64,000 bases of DNA from Hirsutella rhossiliensis (Eukaryota > Ascomycota > Sordariomycetes > Hypocreales > Ophiocordycipitaceae): assembly GCF_020360975.1 (NCBI RefSeq), contig NW_025408670.1:6076001-6140000 (forward strand), read 5' to 3'. This document shows, one piece after another, positions 10,335 through 21,212 of this stretch. The translations under genes and the position numbers were made by a program. Each line of letters starts with the position of its first letter. Positions within the stretch are counted from its first letter, which is position 1. The notes under the pieces were generated by a model. The model worked only from the letters and a program-made list of their open reading frames with translations, did not search any database and was not told the DNA's origin.

Positions 10335-13300
10335 TATTAGTCAACGCGCGGGTAAACCGAGGCTATCGAATACGCGCCCTTGTCGACTGTGGATGTGACT
10401 GCTATGCCGTGATCGACGAAGCCCTTGTTCGGAAGCTGCGGATACCCTTCGTCGACTCGAAACCACGAGAAATTGGGGGATTCTCAGAGTCAGCGAAGAG
10501 TGTCATATCCCCAGGGTCGTGGCTGTTGTGGTCGAGACAGCTGGATTTGACGAACGTGTCTTTGCATACGTGATCCCAAGCCTGGGCCAGGACATGTTCC
10601 TCGGCCGGCCTTGGATGGAGAGAAATCACGTCGTGTACGATGCTGCCAAGCAGCGAATGTACCATGGGAGGGCAGGTGTGACGATACGCCTCATTGGGCA
10701 GGAAGAGCCCGCCAAGATACGCGCGATTCGAAGCGCAAGACTCGTGTCGGCAGCCGTATTCACGGCGGAGTGTCGACGCGCAAAGAGACGCAAGAAGTGC
10801 AACGCGATCTCGATTCATGCAATCAGTTTGTCGGATATAGAGAGGGCGCTTCAGCCGAAGCCGCCAGTCGATCCGAGCGAGAAGGTCCCGGCAGAAGTGC
10901 TGAAAGAATTCCGCGACCTATTCTCACCAGGAGAGGCAATGAAGCTGCCGCCACATCGACCGGGTGTGGATCATGAAGTCAACCTGCAGCCTGACAAGAA
11001 CGGCAACGAGCCACCCCTTCCGTGGGGCCCACTCTACAACATGTCACGAGAAGAGCTGTTGGTCTTGCGAAAGACCCTGAAAGACCTGCTGGACAGAGGA
11101 TTCATCCGAGCGAGTAGCTCAGCGGCTGCCGCGCCGGTGCTGTTCGTGCGGAAGCCGAATGGAGGGCTGCGATTTTGTTGCGACTACCGAGCGCTGAATG
11201 CAATCACCAAGCGCGACCGATACCCACTGCCCCTCATCGCGGAGACCCTGCAGAATCTGGCCAAGGCTAAGTGGTTCACCAAGTTGGACGTGGTGGCCGC
11301 TTTCCATAAGATCCGCATGGCTCCGGGACATGAGGAAAGACTGCATTTCGCACGAGGTTTGGGCTCTACGAGTGGCTCGTGTGCCCTTTCGGCCTGAGCG
11401 GCGCCCCGGCATCATTCCAACGATACATGAACAGTGTATTGCGCGAATGGCTGGACGACTTTGTCACAGCGTACCTGGATGATGTACTGATCTACTCGAG
11501 CGGTTCGAAGGCGGATCATGAGGCTAAGGTGCGACGAGTTCTCAAGCACTCGCCGACGCTGGGCTGCACCTAGACCCAGCGAAGTGCGAGTTTTCGGTAC
11601 AAGAGGTCAAATACCTTGGGTTCATCGTCAACGCAGGGAAAGGAATCGCCTGCGACCCCGAAAAGCAGCGCGCCATCCGCGAATGGGAGGCCCCGACCAC
11701 GGTGAAGGGTGTCAGAAGCTTTCTGGGCTTCGCCAACTATTACCGGATCTTCATCCCCGACTATGCCAAGATCACGCAGTCTCTGGATGCCCTGCTTAAG
11801 AAAGGAACTGCCTTTCATTGGGGACGAGCGGAGAACGAGGCGTTTCAGGAGCTGAAGCGACGATTTTGCGAGTCACCGGTGCTCAAGCAGTGGGACCCGA
11901 GCCTCCCGACCTTTTTGGAGACGGATTGCTCAGGCTACGCATTGGGAGGCGTCCTGTCGCAGGAAGGCCCAGATGGACGTCGACACGCATGCGCCTTCTT
12001 CTCGAAGCGACTTTCGCCAGCGGAGTACAACTATCCCATTCACGACAAGGAGATGCTTGCCATCATGAGATGTCTCGACAACTGGAACGCCGAACTTAGG
12101 AGCTGCGGCCCATTTACAATCCTTACCGATCACCGCAACCTGGAGTATTTCATGACACGCCAGAAGCTCACGGAACGGCAGAGCCGTTGGGCAGCCGAAT
12201 TGTCCCAGTTCGACTTCAAGCTCGAGTATCGACCGGGAAGCGAGGCTGTCGTGCCTGATGCGTTGTCCCGCCGTGAACAAGACAAGCCACAGGGCATTGA
12301 CGACGAGCGGGAACAAGGAAGAATGATACAGTTGATACCGGATAGTGCCATTCCATCATCGACAAGAGCATGTATCAACGCGATGAGTTCTGACTGTTCA
12401 GAGGCATCCACCCTGCCGAAGATGAAGGTCTTCGAGGTAGCGGACCTGCAGCAACTCTGGGACGAAACGGTGGCGAAGGACTCGATATTCCGGGCAGCCT
12501 ATAAGGCAGTCCGCGATCGCGAGCGTGCCTTCCCGCCCTCGCTGGGCCTGAAGATCCAGATTTCAGAATGTGCGATCGACGCAGGCAAAAGGCTGACATT
12601 CAGAGACCGTATTTGGGTGCCGGGTGGATCCGGAGGAGGGTAACCAGGAGGAAGCTGAGAAAGACCAGTTGAGAACCCGCATTGTGCAGCAGTCGCATGA
12701 CTCTGTTGCGACCGGTCATCCCGGCAGGAAGGTACGCTGGCTATTGTGGCTCGGCGATTCTACTGGCCTGGGCAGTCCCAGCTGGTTCGCCGGTACGTAG
12801 CCAATTGCGACACCTGCGGCAGAGCACGCATCTGGATTCCTCAAGCCTCTGCCGATTCCAGATCGACCCCGAAGCCATTTGTCCATGGACTTCATCACAG
12901 ATCTGCCGCCTACTGGACCGAGCAAGGCAAGGTACCTGTGGGTGATTGTGGACAGACTGACAAAGGCTGTGACCCTCGAGGTGATGGACAACATGGAAGC
13001 TGAGCCGTGTGCAAACCGTTTTCTCCAGTGTCATTACCGATTTCACGGAATGCCACGGTCCATCGTCAGCGACCGCGGGAGCAACTGGCTAAGTAGGTTC
13101 TGGAAGAGGTTCTGCCGTCTTGCAGGTGTCACGCAGAAATTGAGCACGGCCTATCATCCTCAGACGGACGGAGGGCCAGAGAGAATGAACCAGGAGATCG
13201 AGGCCTACCTGAGAGCCTACGTGTCGTACGTGCAGGACGACTGGGAGAACTGCTCCCTGCCGCGCAGCTGGCACTCAACAATCGTGAATCCGCAGCGACC

Positions 13301-14035
13301 AAGATCAGCCCCTTTTCGCTGAGCATGGTTACCACGTCGATCCCATCAGCGTCGAGGAATCGGAAGAGCCACCGAGGCATAGAGAGGAAAGCAGAGCTGA
13401 TAGCCTACTCAGTCGCCTGCAGGAGGTCAATGAGTACATGCAAGCAGTGATGGCCTCCTCACAGCAACAACAAGAAGAGGCTGCCAACGCAAAGCGACAG
13501 CCTGCGGAGCGATTTGAAGTTGGTGACAAGGTGTGGCTCTCGATGGCAAACTACAGATCGCCACGACCGTGCAAGAAGCTCGACTGGCTGCATCACAAGT
13601 ACACAGTCACGAAGGTAATTAGTTCGCACGTTGTTGAGCTCGATGTTCGTGGCTCAATTTACCCGCGATTTCATGTTGACCTTTGCGGCGGGCGCATCAA
13701 GATCCGGCTCCTGGCCAAAGGTAGATGACGCACAGCCACCACCGGTACAAGATGAGTCCGGCACGAATCTGTGGGATGTCGACGAGATTCTCTGCGCGAG
13801 ATGGAAGAAGCGGGGACGAGGGGAATTCAGGCAAGCACTAGTGCGATGGACGGGCTACGCAGAGCCGACTTGGGAGCCAGTTGAGTGGTTGCAAGGAACA
13901 ATTGCGATGAAGGCATTCGAGGACAAGTACGGGCCAATCAAGACCAATGATGGCCCTAGGGAGAGGTACGAGACGCTGGCAGGAACGCAAGAACCCCGCA
14001 GACGCCGACCTGGTCGGAGGGGACAAGGGGGGTAA
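10335..14035 (+). pseudogene. Pol region of Ty3/gypsy copy 2 (protease to chromodomain)
   Basis: The domain order and motifs are those of copy 1: protease VDCGCDCYAV, RT with [10 protein letters not shown], RNase H, DD35E integrase and chromodomain (WKKRGRGEFRQALVRWTGYA). It is broken into the frames 10519-11397, 11379-11573, 11702-12643, 12879-13322, 13438-13728 and 13631-14035. Frame changes near 11338 (RT), 12725 (integrase start) and 13685 (before the chromodomain) are shared with copy 1. Others are private. The 5' end of pol lies at about 8060-8146, left of the nested transposon. Confidence 0.9.
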
Positions 14036-14268
14036 TGTCACGGGCTGTGCCCGGCTGGTGGACCCGTTGTACCGGGTCCGGTGGGTCGTGCTCCGGTGGC
14101 AACACCGGCCGCTCCGCGGACCCAGAAGCTGCGAGAACATTCCGAGAAGGGTAATATAAGCTCGCACTCGAGGCTACGCCTCGAGTTCAGCTTCTTTTCC
14201 TCCTTAGCTCTAGATAGACAACACCTAGGCACCTGCTTGTTGAATAAACTCCGGGCCAGCCTTTCACA
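14036..14268 (+). repeat. 3' LTR of Ty3/gypsy copy 2
   Basis: It runs from TGTCACGGG to CTTTCACA and is 3 bp shorter than the 5' LTR through indels in CG-rich runs. It is followed by the duplicate TCAAG. Read on the minus strand, its first bases complete a TGA stop for the dioxygenase. Confidence 0.95.
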
Positions 14269-15465
14269 TCAAGTCGGAATACCACCTTTGCCCTACTTCA
14301 GTGAAGCACCTCAGACTAGCAGCGAAACGCTTATCCCCGACGCTGTGGTCGAATAGCCCAGAAGATACCTCGGCCGCATCCGAGATGACTTTTTCTCCCT
14401 CCACTAAACTCGCAACGTGTGATGGAACTGCTACTGTCAGGTCGGCCGGCTTGAGGTGCGTGTCCACGTCTTGGAAGTAGGCAATTGAAAATCGAGGACC
14501 AAGTGACAGGCCGTTCGAATCAACAAAGTTTTCTGGCCTCAGAGTCACGCGATGAGTTGTCGCCGTGCAAACGCCTTGGGTCAGTAATTCGAGCGTATGG
14601 CCAACATTAACGACTAAAGTCCCTGGGATCGGGGGAGCCTGAATCCAAGTGCCAGACTTATTTTGGATTTCTAGACATTGGTGCTTATCCAGCTGAAGCA
14701 GAAAAGTCATGAAACCCTGGTCCTTATGAGCACCCATGCCCTGACAAATCTCTGAGCCAGTCTGTTGTAACGGACTCGGATATTTTCGTAGACACAGCTG
14801 ATTACAGGGAGATTGGCCGAGAAGTGTGGTGAGCGACGACGGTTCAATGTCCAATGCTTCTGCGATCAAAATTGCGAACTCGGCGGATAAATTTTGCACT
14901 ACTGTACGATAGTTTTCAAGTATCTGCCGGAACCCCGGTAGCGTACTTTCGTCTGGCCACTGAGAGGATCACCGTTGTCAGCCCTTATATTTGATGGACA
15001 AACCGCCAGGACAAATATTCATGGCGTAAATACCTGGCTAGGTCCTGCCAGATTGTAATAGATTGGTTGATTTAGACCTGGGGCCGGAAGATCCGGACCG
15101 ATCTAAACAATCGATTTGTCAGTTTGTGGGTGGTCCAAATTGTTCTCAGCCAGGAGATATACCGTAAACGCCTCGCTGAAATCTGCTGTCCCGCCAGTAA
15201 ACTCCGTGCTCATGGAGCTATACCCTAAGAAGTGCTTGCTATGCAGCGTTTCGACCTTTAACTTCTGTTCAACAGGCAGGTTGAAAAATGCCTCGGATTG
15301 TAGACGTGTCTCTCGCTGCAGTTCGTCTGAGATGGAATGGCCTTTTATGTAAAAGAATCCTACATGTACTAGACAGAACTGCAATTCCGACAAGAGTTGG
15401 GGCTTCGTTAAAGAGGAAGCAGCAAGAGAAAGGTCGAGGATGGGGATTTCCGTGAAATCACTCAT
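14264..15465 (-). pseudogene. 2-oxoglutarate/Fe(II)-dependent dioxygenase, damaged
   Basis: This is a non-haem iron oxygenase of the isopenicillin-N-synthase-like family, which hydroxylates or desaturates small molecules using 2-oxoglutarate and O2. Exon 1 is 15034-15465, starting MSDFTEIPILDLS. The intron is 14960-15033 and exon 2 is 14264-14959. The joined frame gives about 375 residues, near normal length. The iron ligands are visible as AHKDQ (His and Asp near 222 and 224) and TTHRVT (His near 280), with the 2OG-binding Arg in GPRFSIAYF. Two lesions are seen. One is an in-frame TAG at 15103-15105. The other is replacement of the last 20 residues by Ty3/gypsy copy 2, whose LTR supplies the stop. 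It diverges from P450-1 across a shared 1-kb spacer. Confidence 0.82.
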
Positions 15466-16484
15466 ATTGACGACAGGAAAGATCGAAGTAGTGACTTTTG
15501 CCGTAGCCCGACACGCCAGACAAGCTCAGGCTATATGATTCTTGGTCTCAAAAAGTGGAGTATTGTATATAAAGTGGAGTTCCCAGAGAGATTACAAGCC
15601 AGTCCAAGTTTAGCTGAGACGAACGGCGCCTTCGCGGGACATTTTCACAAGTCCGTTATCTGCGAGAACTTTGGGCGATCATGTCGATCATTGATACCCG
15701 AAAAGGCTTCATGTACAGTGGCCAACCGACCGGTGGATGCTGCATGCATTGTAAAAATGTGACACAAACTCGTCACGAAATGTACATTCGCGCAGGGTGC
15801 AGCGAGTTGTATTGACCGGCTGACCAACTGACCGGTTGACCAACTGGTCGGCTGACCAACTGACCGGCTGTCGACGATGTAGGCCCAGGGTGGGATGGCC
15901 CGGGGCGGGATGGCCCGGATCTGCAAGACACAGGCCTAAGAGCAGATCTACGTATCAATTAGGCTCAGCTTGGAACCTTACCACGGTTGGCCTTCTGCAA
16001 GGCTACGCAGCGGACCATACTTTTATCAACACCATAGCATCTAGAACTACAAGAAGGCCTCCATGATGATTGGTTCCGCTTTTGTGCGTCTGTTTGTATT
16101 TTGTGAGAGGGGAGCAGGAGGAGGAGGGTGGGGGCAGGGTCCGATTTAAACCCCAAAGCAATCAACTAGAATCGGAGCCACTGACCACTTCCTGACCCAT
16201 CTCGCGGCGATCCAGGCGGTCTTGATAATTGCACGCTGCATTTCCATGCTACCGTACACTCGAAGCAGGCCGAGTTAGTCGTGGTCAGATTGTTTCCAGT
16301 TCCAGGATCGGAACTGACGACTGCGAGCATCTTAACGCCTTATGTCATACTGCCATTTGAATTAAATAGGAATCTGAAATCGAGTTGGTCTCCGAATTCG
16401 TCCTTGAAATCGTTGTAGTTCCTCGCTTTGGACACAGCTAATGGTGAATCACAGCTTCGCCCATTAGAAAAACACTCAAACCTC
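15466..16484. promoter_or_regulatory. Divergent spacer between the dioxygenase and P450-1
   Basis: This is about 1 kb with no gene seen, and it must hold both promoters. It contains the tandem 16-bp repeat at 15814-15870 and, at about 15885-15918, two copies of GGGATGGCCCGG. Confidence 0.5.
15814..15870 (+). repeat. Tandem 16-bp repeat, 3.6 units
   Basis: Units start at 15814, 15830, 15846 and 15862 (partial). The unit is close to GACCGGCTGACCAACT with one or two changes per copy. It lies in the dioxygenase/P450-1 spacer. Confidence 0.85.
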
Positions 16485-18351
16485 ATGTCCATCAGCTTGC
16501 TTCTATCGGCTTACGCCCTCAATCTCACGACCTTTGCTGCAATTCTTGCGCTCGGATTCAGATTCATCATCTATCCCATCTTTTTCTCTCCTCTGTCCAA
16601 AGTCCCCGTGGCTCATCCGCTCTCCCATGTGACCTCTCTGTGGATTCAATGGCACAGATGGCAAGGGACAGAGTTTGATCGCATCTCCAAGGCATTTGCC
16701 CACAAGGGGCCATACATTCGGATTGGACCCAGCGAAATTGTTGTCAACACTGTCGAGGCTGTCCAGAGTGTCTACGGCGTTGGTGCTAACAATTTTGACA
16801 AGCACCCATCTTACGACTACTTTATTACGCAAGGGTTTGTAAAAAGTCTTACATACAGGTTGGAGTGAATTGACTTGACTAATGTGTTTCTCAATCAAAT
16901 TCAAGATCTCGCAATATGTTTACCTCTCTTGGAAACGATCATCGGTCTCGCAGACGGAGAATCTCATCTATTTACTCACGGTCTTTCATACAATCTTCTC
17001 CGCATGTCCGAGCCATCATGCACACTCTTCTAGTAGAGAGAATGTTGCCAGTGCTTACTCGTGTGTCTTCCTCGAATGAGGGGAGTGTCAATGTTTTGCC
17101 ACTTCTTCAATCCTTTGCTTTAGACTTCATGTCTGCCTTCGCATTCGGGATACCAAGGGGTTTCAATTTCATCCTCGAAGAGGCTGCTAGATGGCAATGG
17201 ATTAACCTATTTGAACAGAGTTATCCACCAGAAAGTGTGTTTTGGATGAAAGAATATCCAAAGTTGGTCAAATTCCTCCCATTTTTGGGGGTTCATCTAG
17301 TTCCGGAAGGTCAGTTAGAGGCGAGGAAGGCATGCGAGAATTGGGCTATCAAAAAAACTCAAGAATGTGAGGCCGTTATACAAAAAGCGGGTGGGGACTT
17401 GGAGAGTCTGGTCTCGCTACCAGCCGGTGAGCTTCCAATACTATACGCCTACGTGAGAGCCGGGCTTGCACGACTTTCTGGCGTTGAGAGGGATTTTTCC
17501 CCCCAGCATGGTGAGAGACTAGAGCTGGCAAGCGAATGCTTCGATCACATATGTAAGTATTGTGCTTATGCTGCCGGAAGAAGCCTAACTTGACTGATGA
17601 GAGAAAAGCGGCGACAGGAGACACTTTCGGTAAGTAGCGCGATAAAGGCAGTGGTTTCTTGCTCACATTTTCAATCAGGCACGATGGTGACGTATATGAT
17701 ATATGAGATCTCGCGCCACAAGGGCATTCAAGAGCAACTCCGTAAGGAATTATTACTCGCTACGAACACCCCCAAGCTGTCTTCGCAGCCTTTATCGTCG
17801 ATTCCGCCTTCAAATAGGCTCGAGCGCCTGGTGTTGCTGAATTGCGTCATTATGGAAAGCCTCCGACTGCGCAATAATGCGCCGAACCTGGACCCACGAC
17901 TTGCTCCAGCGCATGGACGGTCGGAGGTAGGTGCACTTAGTAACGTCCCTCCTGGAGTCCGAATTGGCACGTATGGCTGGTTGCTCAACCGCAATCCCGA
18001 GGTATTCCCTGAGCCAGAGCAATGGCAGCCAAACCGCTGGAAGAGTGGAGGGCCAAAGGCGGCTGCACTTCGGAACCAGTGGCTCTTTGCATTCGGCGGT
18101 GGCAGCCGCGGATGTGTTGGGCAACAAGTTGCCATGGAATGTGAGTATGGAATCATGTTTTGGGTTGAACTCGTCTAACGAAGATCGGAACAGTGATGAG
18201 GTTGCTAGTCTATGCAATTTATTCCAACTTTACGACTACAGTTGCCGATGAGGCTGGGTACCCTGGTGCGAATAAGTTTGTGGGGAGTAACTGCAGAGAG
18301 AGACTTTTCATCAAGTTTGAGAAGCTAGCTCGTTCAGTTGGCGACGTGTAA
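16485..18351 (+). CDS. P450-1: cytochrome P450 monooxygenase, apparently intact
   Basis: This is a haem-thiolate monooxygenase, probably ER-anchored, acting as a tailoring oxygenase. Five exons give 545 residues: 16485-16834, 16906-17552, 17609-17629 (a 21-nt micro-exon), 17679-18140 and 18194-18351. All introns are GT-AG. I chose the ATG at 16485 because it opens an N-terminal membrane anchor (LLLSAYALNLTTFAAILAL). The I-helix is ATGDTFGT (about 333-341), ExxR is ESLR (about 397-400), and the haem loop FGGGSRGCVG lies near 480-487. The length and order of motifs are normal for fungal microsomal P450s. It is the only P450 of the locus with no defect seen. Confidence 0.9.
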
Positions 18352-19134
18352 ATACGCCTGTGAATTACCGCAGGCAAAGTTTTCCTTGACAACTTTTATG
18401 CGTCCTTGTGGCGTTGCCGGCGCTGGCGACCATGGCCCAGCTGCCGAGCGATATTCTTGGTATTTGCAAAGGTGATGCACTCACTAAACATTAGGGAAAA
18501 AATATAAAAAATCAGGGATGACTAGCGCCCTTCCCGGGTGCTTATGTTTTGTATTTAGGATTAGTTGCTGCGAAGGGATGCGACGGGTGCAAGGTAGCGA
18601 TTTGTACAGTCCTAGGCTGCCGGGACTTCTACCATGTGCAGTTTGCTAGTAGATCAATGTATCCTGAATATTTAGGGGTCTTGATTAATAGCTGATATAC
18701 CTATCCGGGACCTCGGACCGGCGTGATGACAGCCAAAGGGATGGAAGGCTTGACCACGTCCTTCCTTTTTCAGTCTCAGCAGATACTCATTACGGGGTAG
18801 TTGCATCCGCATCTATTTATGCACCCGCCCGTACTACTGACGTGTCTACGTACCCAACAGCGCGTTGGACTTCTGCAGGTGCGCCTGACACACTTAAGTA
18901 GGTGCGCCTGACTGCTACTTGGGCAGGACGCGGCAGCTAACGCAGACCCACCACGGCAAGCCACAGCAGAAGGATGCAGGTGACATGGCAGCACAAAACG
19001 CGGCTATCACGAGGGTCTTGCATGGATTTTACGCAAAAGAAACACTCGACAGTACTATTTACTTGAGCATTTGACGCATCTCTGAACCGGAGCATTTGAC
19101 GCATCCCAGAAAATTAACCCATTTACCACGGAAA
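18352..19134. other. Spacer between P450-1 and MFS2
   Basis: No gene is seen in these 783 bp. The right end is the MFS2 promoter with two copies of a 16-bp word (19065-19105). GGTGCGCCTGAC also occurs twice near 18880-18912. Confidence 0.5.
19065..19105 (+). promoter_or_regulatory. Paired 16-bp direct repeat upstream of MFS2
   Basis: GAGCATTTGACGCATC occurs at 19065-19080 and again at 19090-19105, 25 bp apart and 30-70 bp before the MFS2 ATG. The identical paired copies suggest a protein-binding site, but none is known to me. Confidence 0.45.
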
Positions 19135-20593
19135 ATGTCAGAGCTACTCGGCCAACTTTCTTACTGGCGCTGCCGGCCAAATTTCGTCATAGCAACTGTG
19201 GCAATGAGCCTCTTCACAGATCTGTTCCTCTACGATATCATGCTTCCCATACTTCCATCCGTGTTGCGGGACCGCGTTTCTATCCCTAGAGCTCATGTTC
19301 AGGCATATACGTCTGGATTATTGGCCACCTATGCGGCCGCATCAGTGCTGCTGTCCGTCCCAGTAGGATGTCTCGCTCATAAAGCCGGTTCTCGCCACTC
19401 GAAATATATTTATGGGGCTGTCCTTCTCTATGCCTCCGTCGTTTTGACTGCTTTTGGTCAGAGTATTCCTATTCTGGTGCTTGCAAGATTACTTCAGGGA
19501 GCATCTGCTGCCATCGTCTGGACCGTGGGCTTTGCCATGGTCCACGATGTTATTGGTCCTGAAATGACCGGCCAGGTCATTGGAACAGTTTGTATTCCCA
19601 AATGTCAACATCTTCGCGGTCCGGGCTAACGCCGGATGCATCAAGATCTTCTCTGTAATAGCCTTTGGTGATATAGTCGCACCGATTATGGGCGGCCTTC
19701 TTTATCACAAAGGTGGCATTTGGGCCGTGTTTTCCGCGGCAACCATCGTTGTCGTCATTGATGCCGCCTTGCGAATTTTAGTTGTTGACAAAAAGACGGC
19801 ACACGTCGAGAGTGGCTCTTTCACTCATGACTGCATAAGCGATAGGCTTCTGCCGGAACCAAGCGAGGAAACACTGGGTTCAAGTCAACCACGGCTTCCA
19901 AGCCTCAAACTCGCACGCTATAACATCACTCAAGACTGGGGCCGTCTCGGGCGGGCCTTCCCTATTCTATATTGTTGTCGTGAGCCCAGGCTTTTCTTGG
20001 CTCTGCTTCTGATTTCGTTTCAGGCTTTCTTAGTAGGCATTTTGAATGCCACCGTCCCGACAGAGGCAGAATTCTCGTTTGGCTTTTCCCCTTCCGAGGT
20101 CGGCCTGTTATTTGTTGCATTCTTCTTCCCAAACCTGGCACTGGGCCGTGCCGCAGGAAAGGCGATTGATAGGTATGGGACCAAGTCAGTGGCAACCGTC
20201 GGTTATGCCCTGTTGGTCCCATGTCTCATGCTGTTGGGTCTGCCTTCATTGAAGCTCATTTCTGGGCTTAGCAACACCGTCCTGTTTGGCATTGCCCTCT
20301 TTTTGAACGGTTCGTGCTTGGCCATGGTCGGCTCCACGAGTTTTGTCGAAGCAAGTGACATCATTCGGGTTTACGCGGCGGCCAATCCGACAATATTTGG
20401 AGCTGATGTGCCTTACGCTCAGCTATACAGCCTGAACTCACTGTTTTCCTTTGCTGGGCTAACAGCTGGTCCCGTTCTTGGTGGTATCTTGAGGATAAAT
20501 TATGGATATTGCGCCATGAACTTTATATTGGGTGCCTTGTCGAGTGTGGCTTCTATTGCCGCATTTTTCGTCATGGGCAAGCGGAACCCATGA
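19135..20593 (+). CDS. MFS2: vesicular-amine-type MFS transporter
   Basis: This is a predicted 12-segment membrane exporter of the major facilitator family, closest in pattern to the vesicular amine transporter group. Exon 1 is 19135-19587 and exon 2 is 19646-20593. The 58-nt GT-AG intron has a CTAAC branch site. Together they encode 466 residues. The ATG at 19135 (MSELLGQLSYWRC) was chosen over upstream in-frame codons because it starts just before the first membrane segment. Loop motif GCLAHKAGSRH follows TM2-like sequence, and FGDIVAPIMGG and FSFAGLTAGPVLGG are visible. It is a paralogue of MFS1 and appears intact. It is probably the exporter or compartment pump for the local pathway product. 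Confidence 0.88.
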
Positions 20594-21212
20594 GTCCGGT
20601 GGCAGTACATGAGGGATCAGGCTTGTCAACAGATGGCAAGATTTGTTCAGATTTGGTGAAATCCAAATTAGTGGCTTTGGAGCCATGGGCTCCTCTGAAC
20701 AGATAAATGACGGATTCGGCTTACTAGAAGTCAACTTTGCATACACCCTCAAACTTTACGAACAGAAATCTATCATCTGATATAATCAATGGACTCGCTC
20801 ATTCCAATTAATAACCCATATCCACACTTTTATGCAATTCGATTGGATTAATGCCCGGCGAGAAGCTCGTGTGTACCTGCCTTGGTGTTTTTTTTTGGCG
20901 CAGCCAGAATGCTTTCAGATGAGCTGTGCTCTCAGGCTGTCCTGAGACCTGTGGATAACAAAGTAGCCATCATAGGCCGTGTATGCCGTAAAAATGCTTC
21001 CACTTTACGCCGCGGTACATCTTACTCTTCTCGTTATCCAATCATCATGGGAAATCCTCGACGTGGCGACAACAACAACAACAACAACAACAACATTGAG
21101 TACGTTTCAGCCATGTCGTCAACAACTCCATCGTCGCTACTTTCTTCGATTACGTCTACCTCAACACCAGCTCTCCCGTCACCGACAAGGCTTTGACGTT
21201 CTCAACGAGCGG
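20594..21212. other. Convergent spacer between MFS2 and P450-2
   Basis: No gene is seen. An (AAC)8 microsatellite lies at 21071-21094. The spacer must hold the 3' ends of both flanking genes. Confidence 0.5.

Larger units (their letters stand above)
6680..14268 (+). mobile_element. Ty3/gypsy chromovirus LTR retrotransposon, copy 2, with nested Fot1-like element
   Basis: This is the same family as copy 1 in the opposite orientation. LTRs lie at 6680-6915 (236 bp) and 14036-14268 (233 bp). The target duplication is TCAAG (6675-6679 and 14269-14273). Without the nested transposon (8149-10334 plus TA) it is about 5.4 kb, nearly identical to copy 1. The LTRs differ only by 1-2 nt indels, so the insertion is young. 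No RIP is seen. Relative to copy 1 it has private indels, for example a missing AG pair just after the gag start and about 20 bp missing in the integrase near 12830. Confidence 0.95.
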
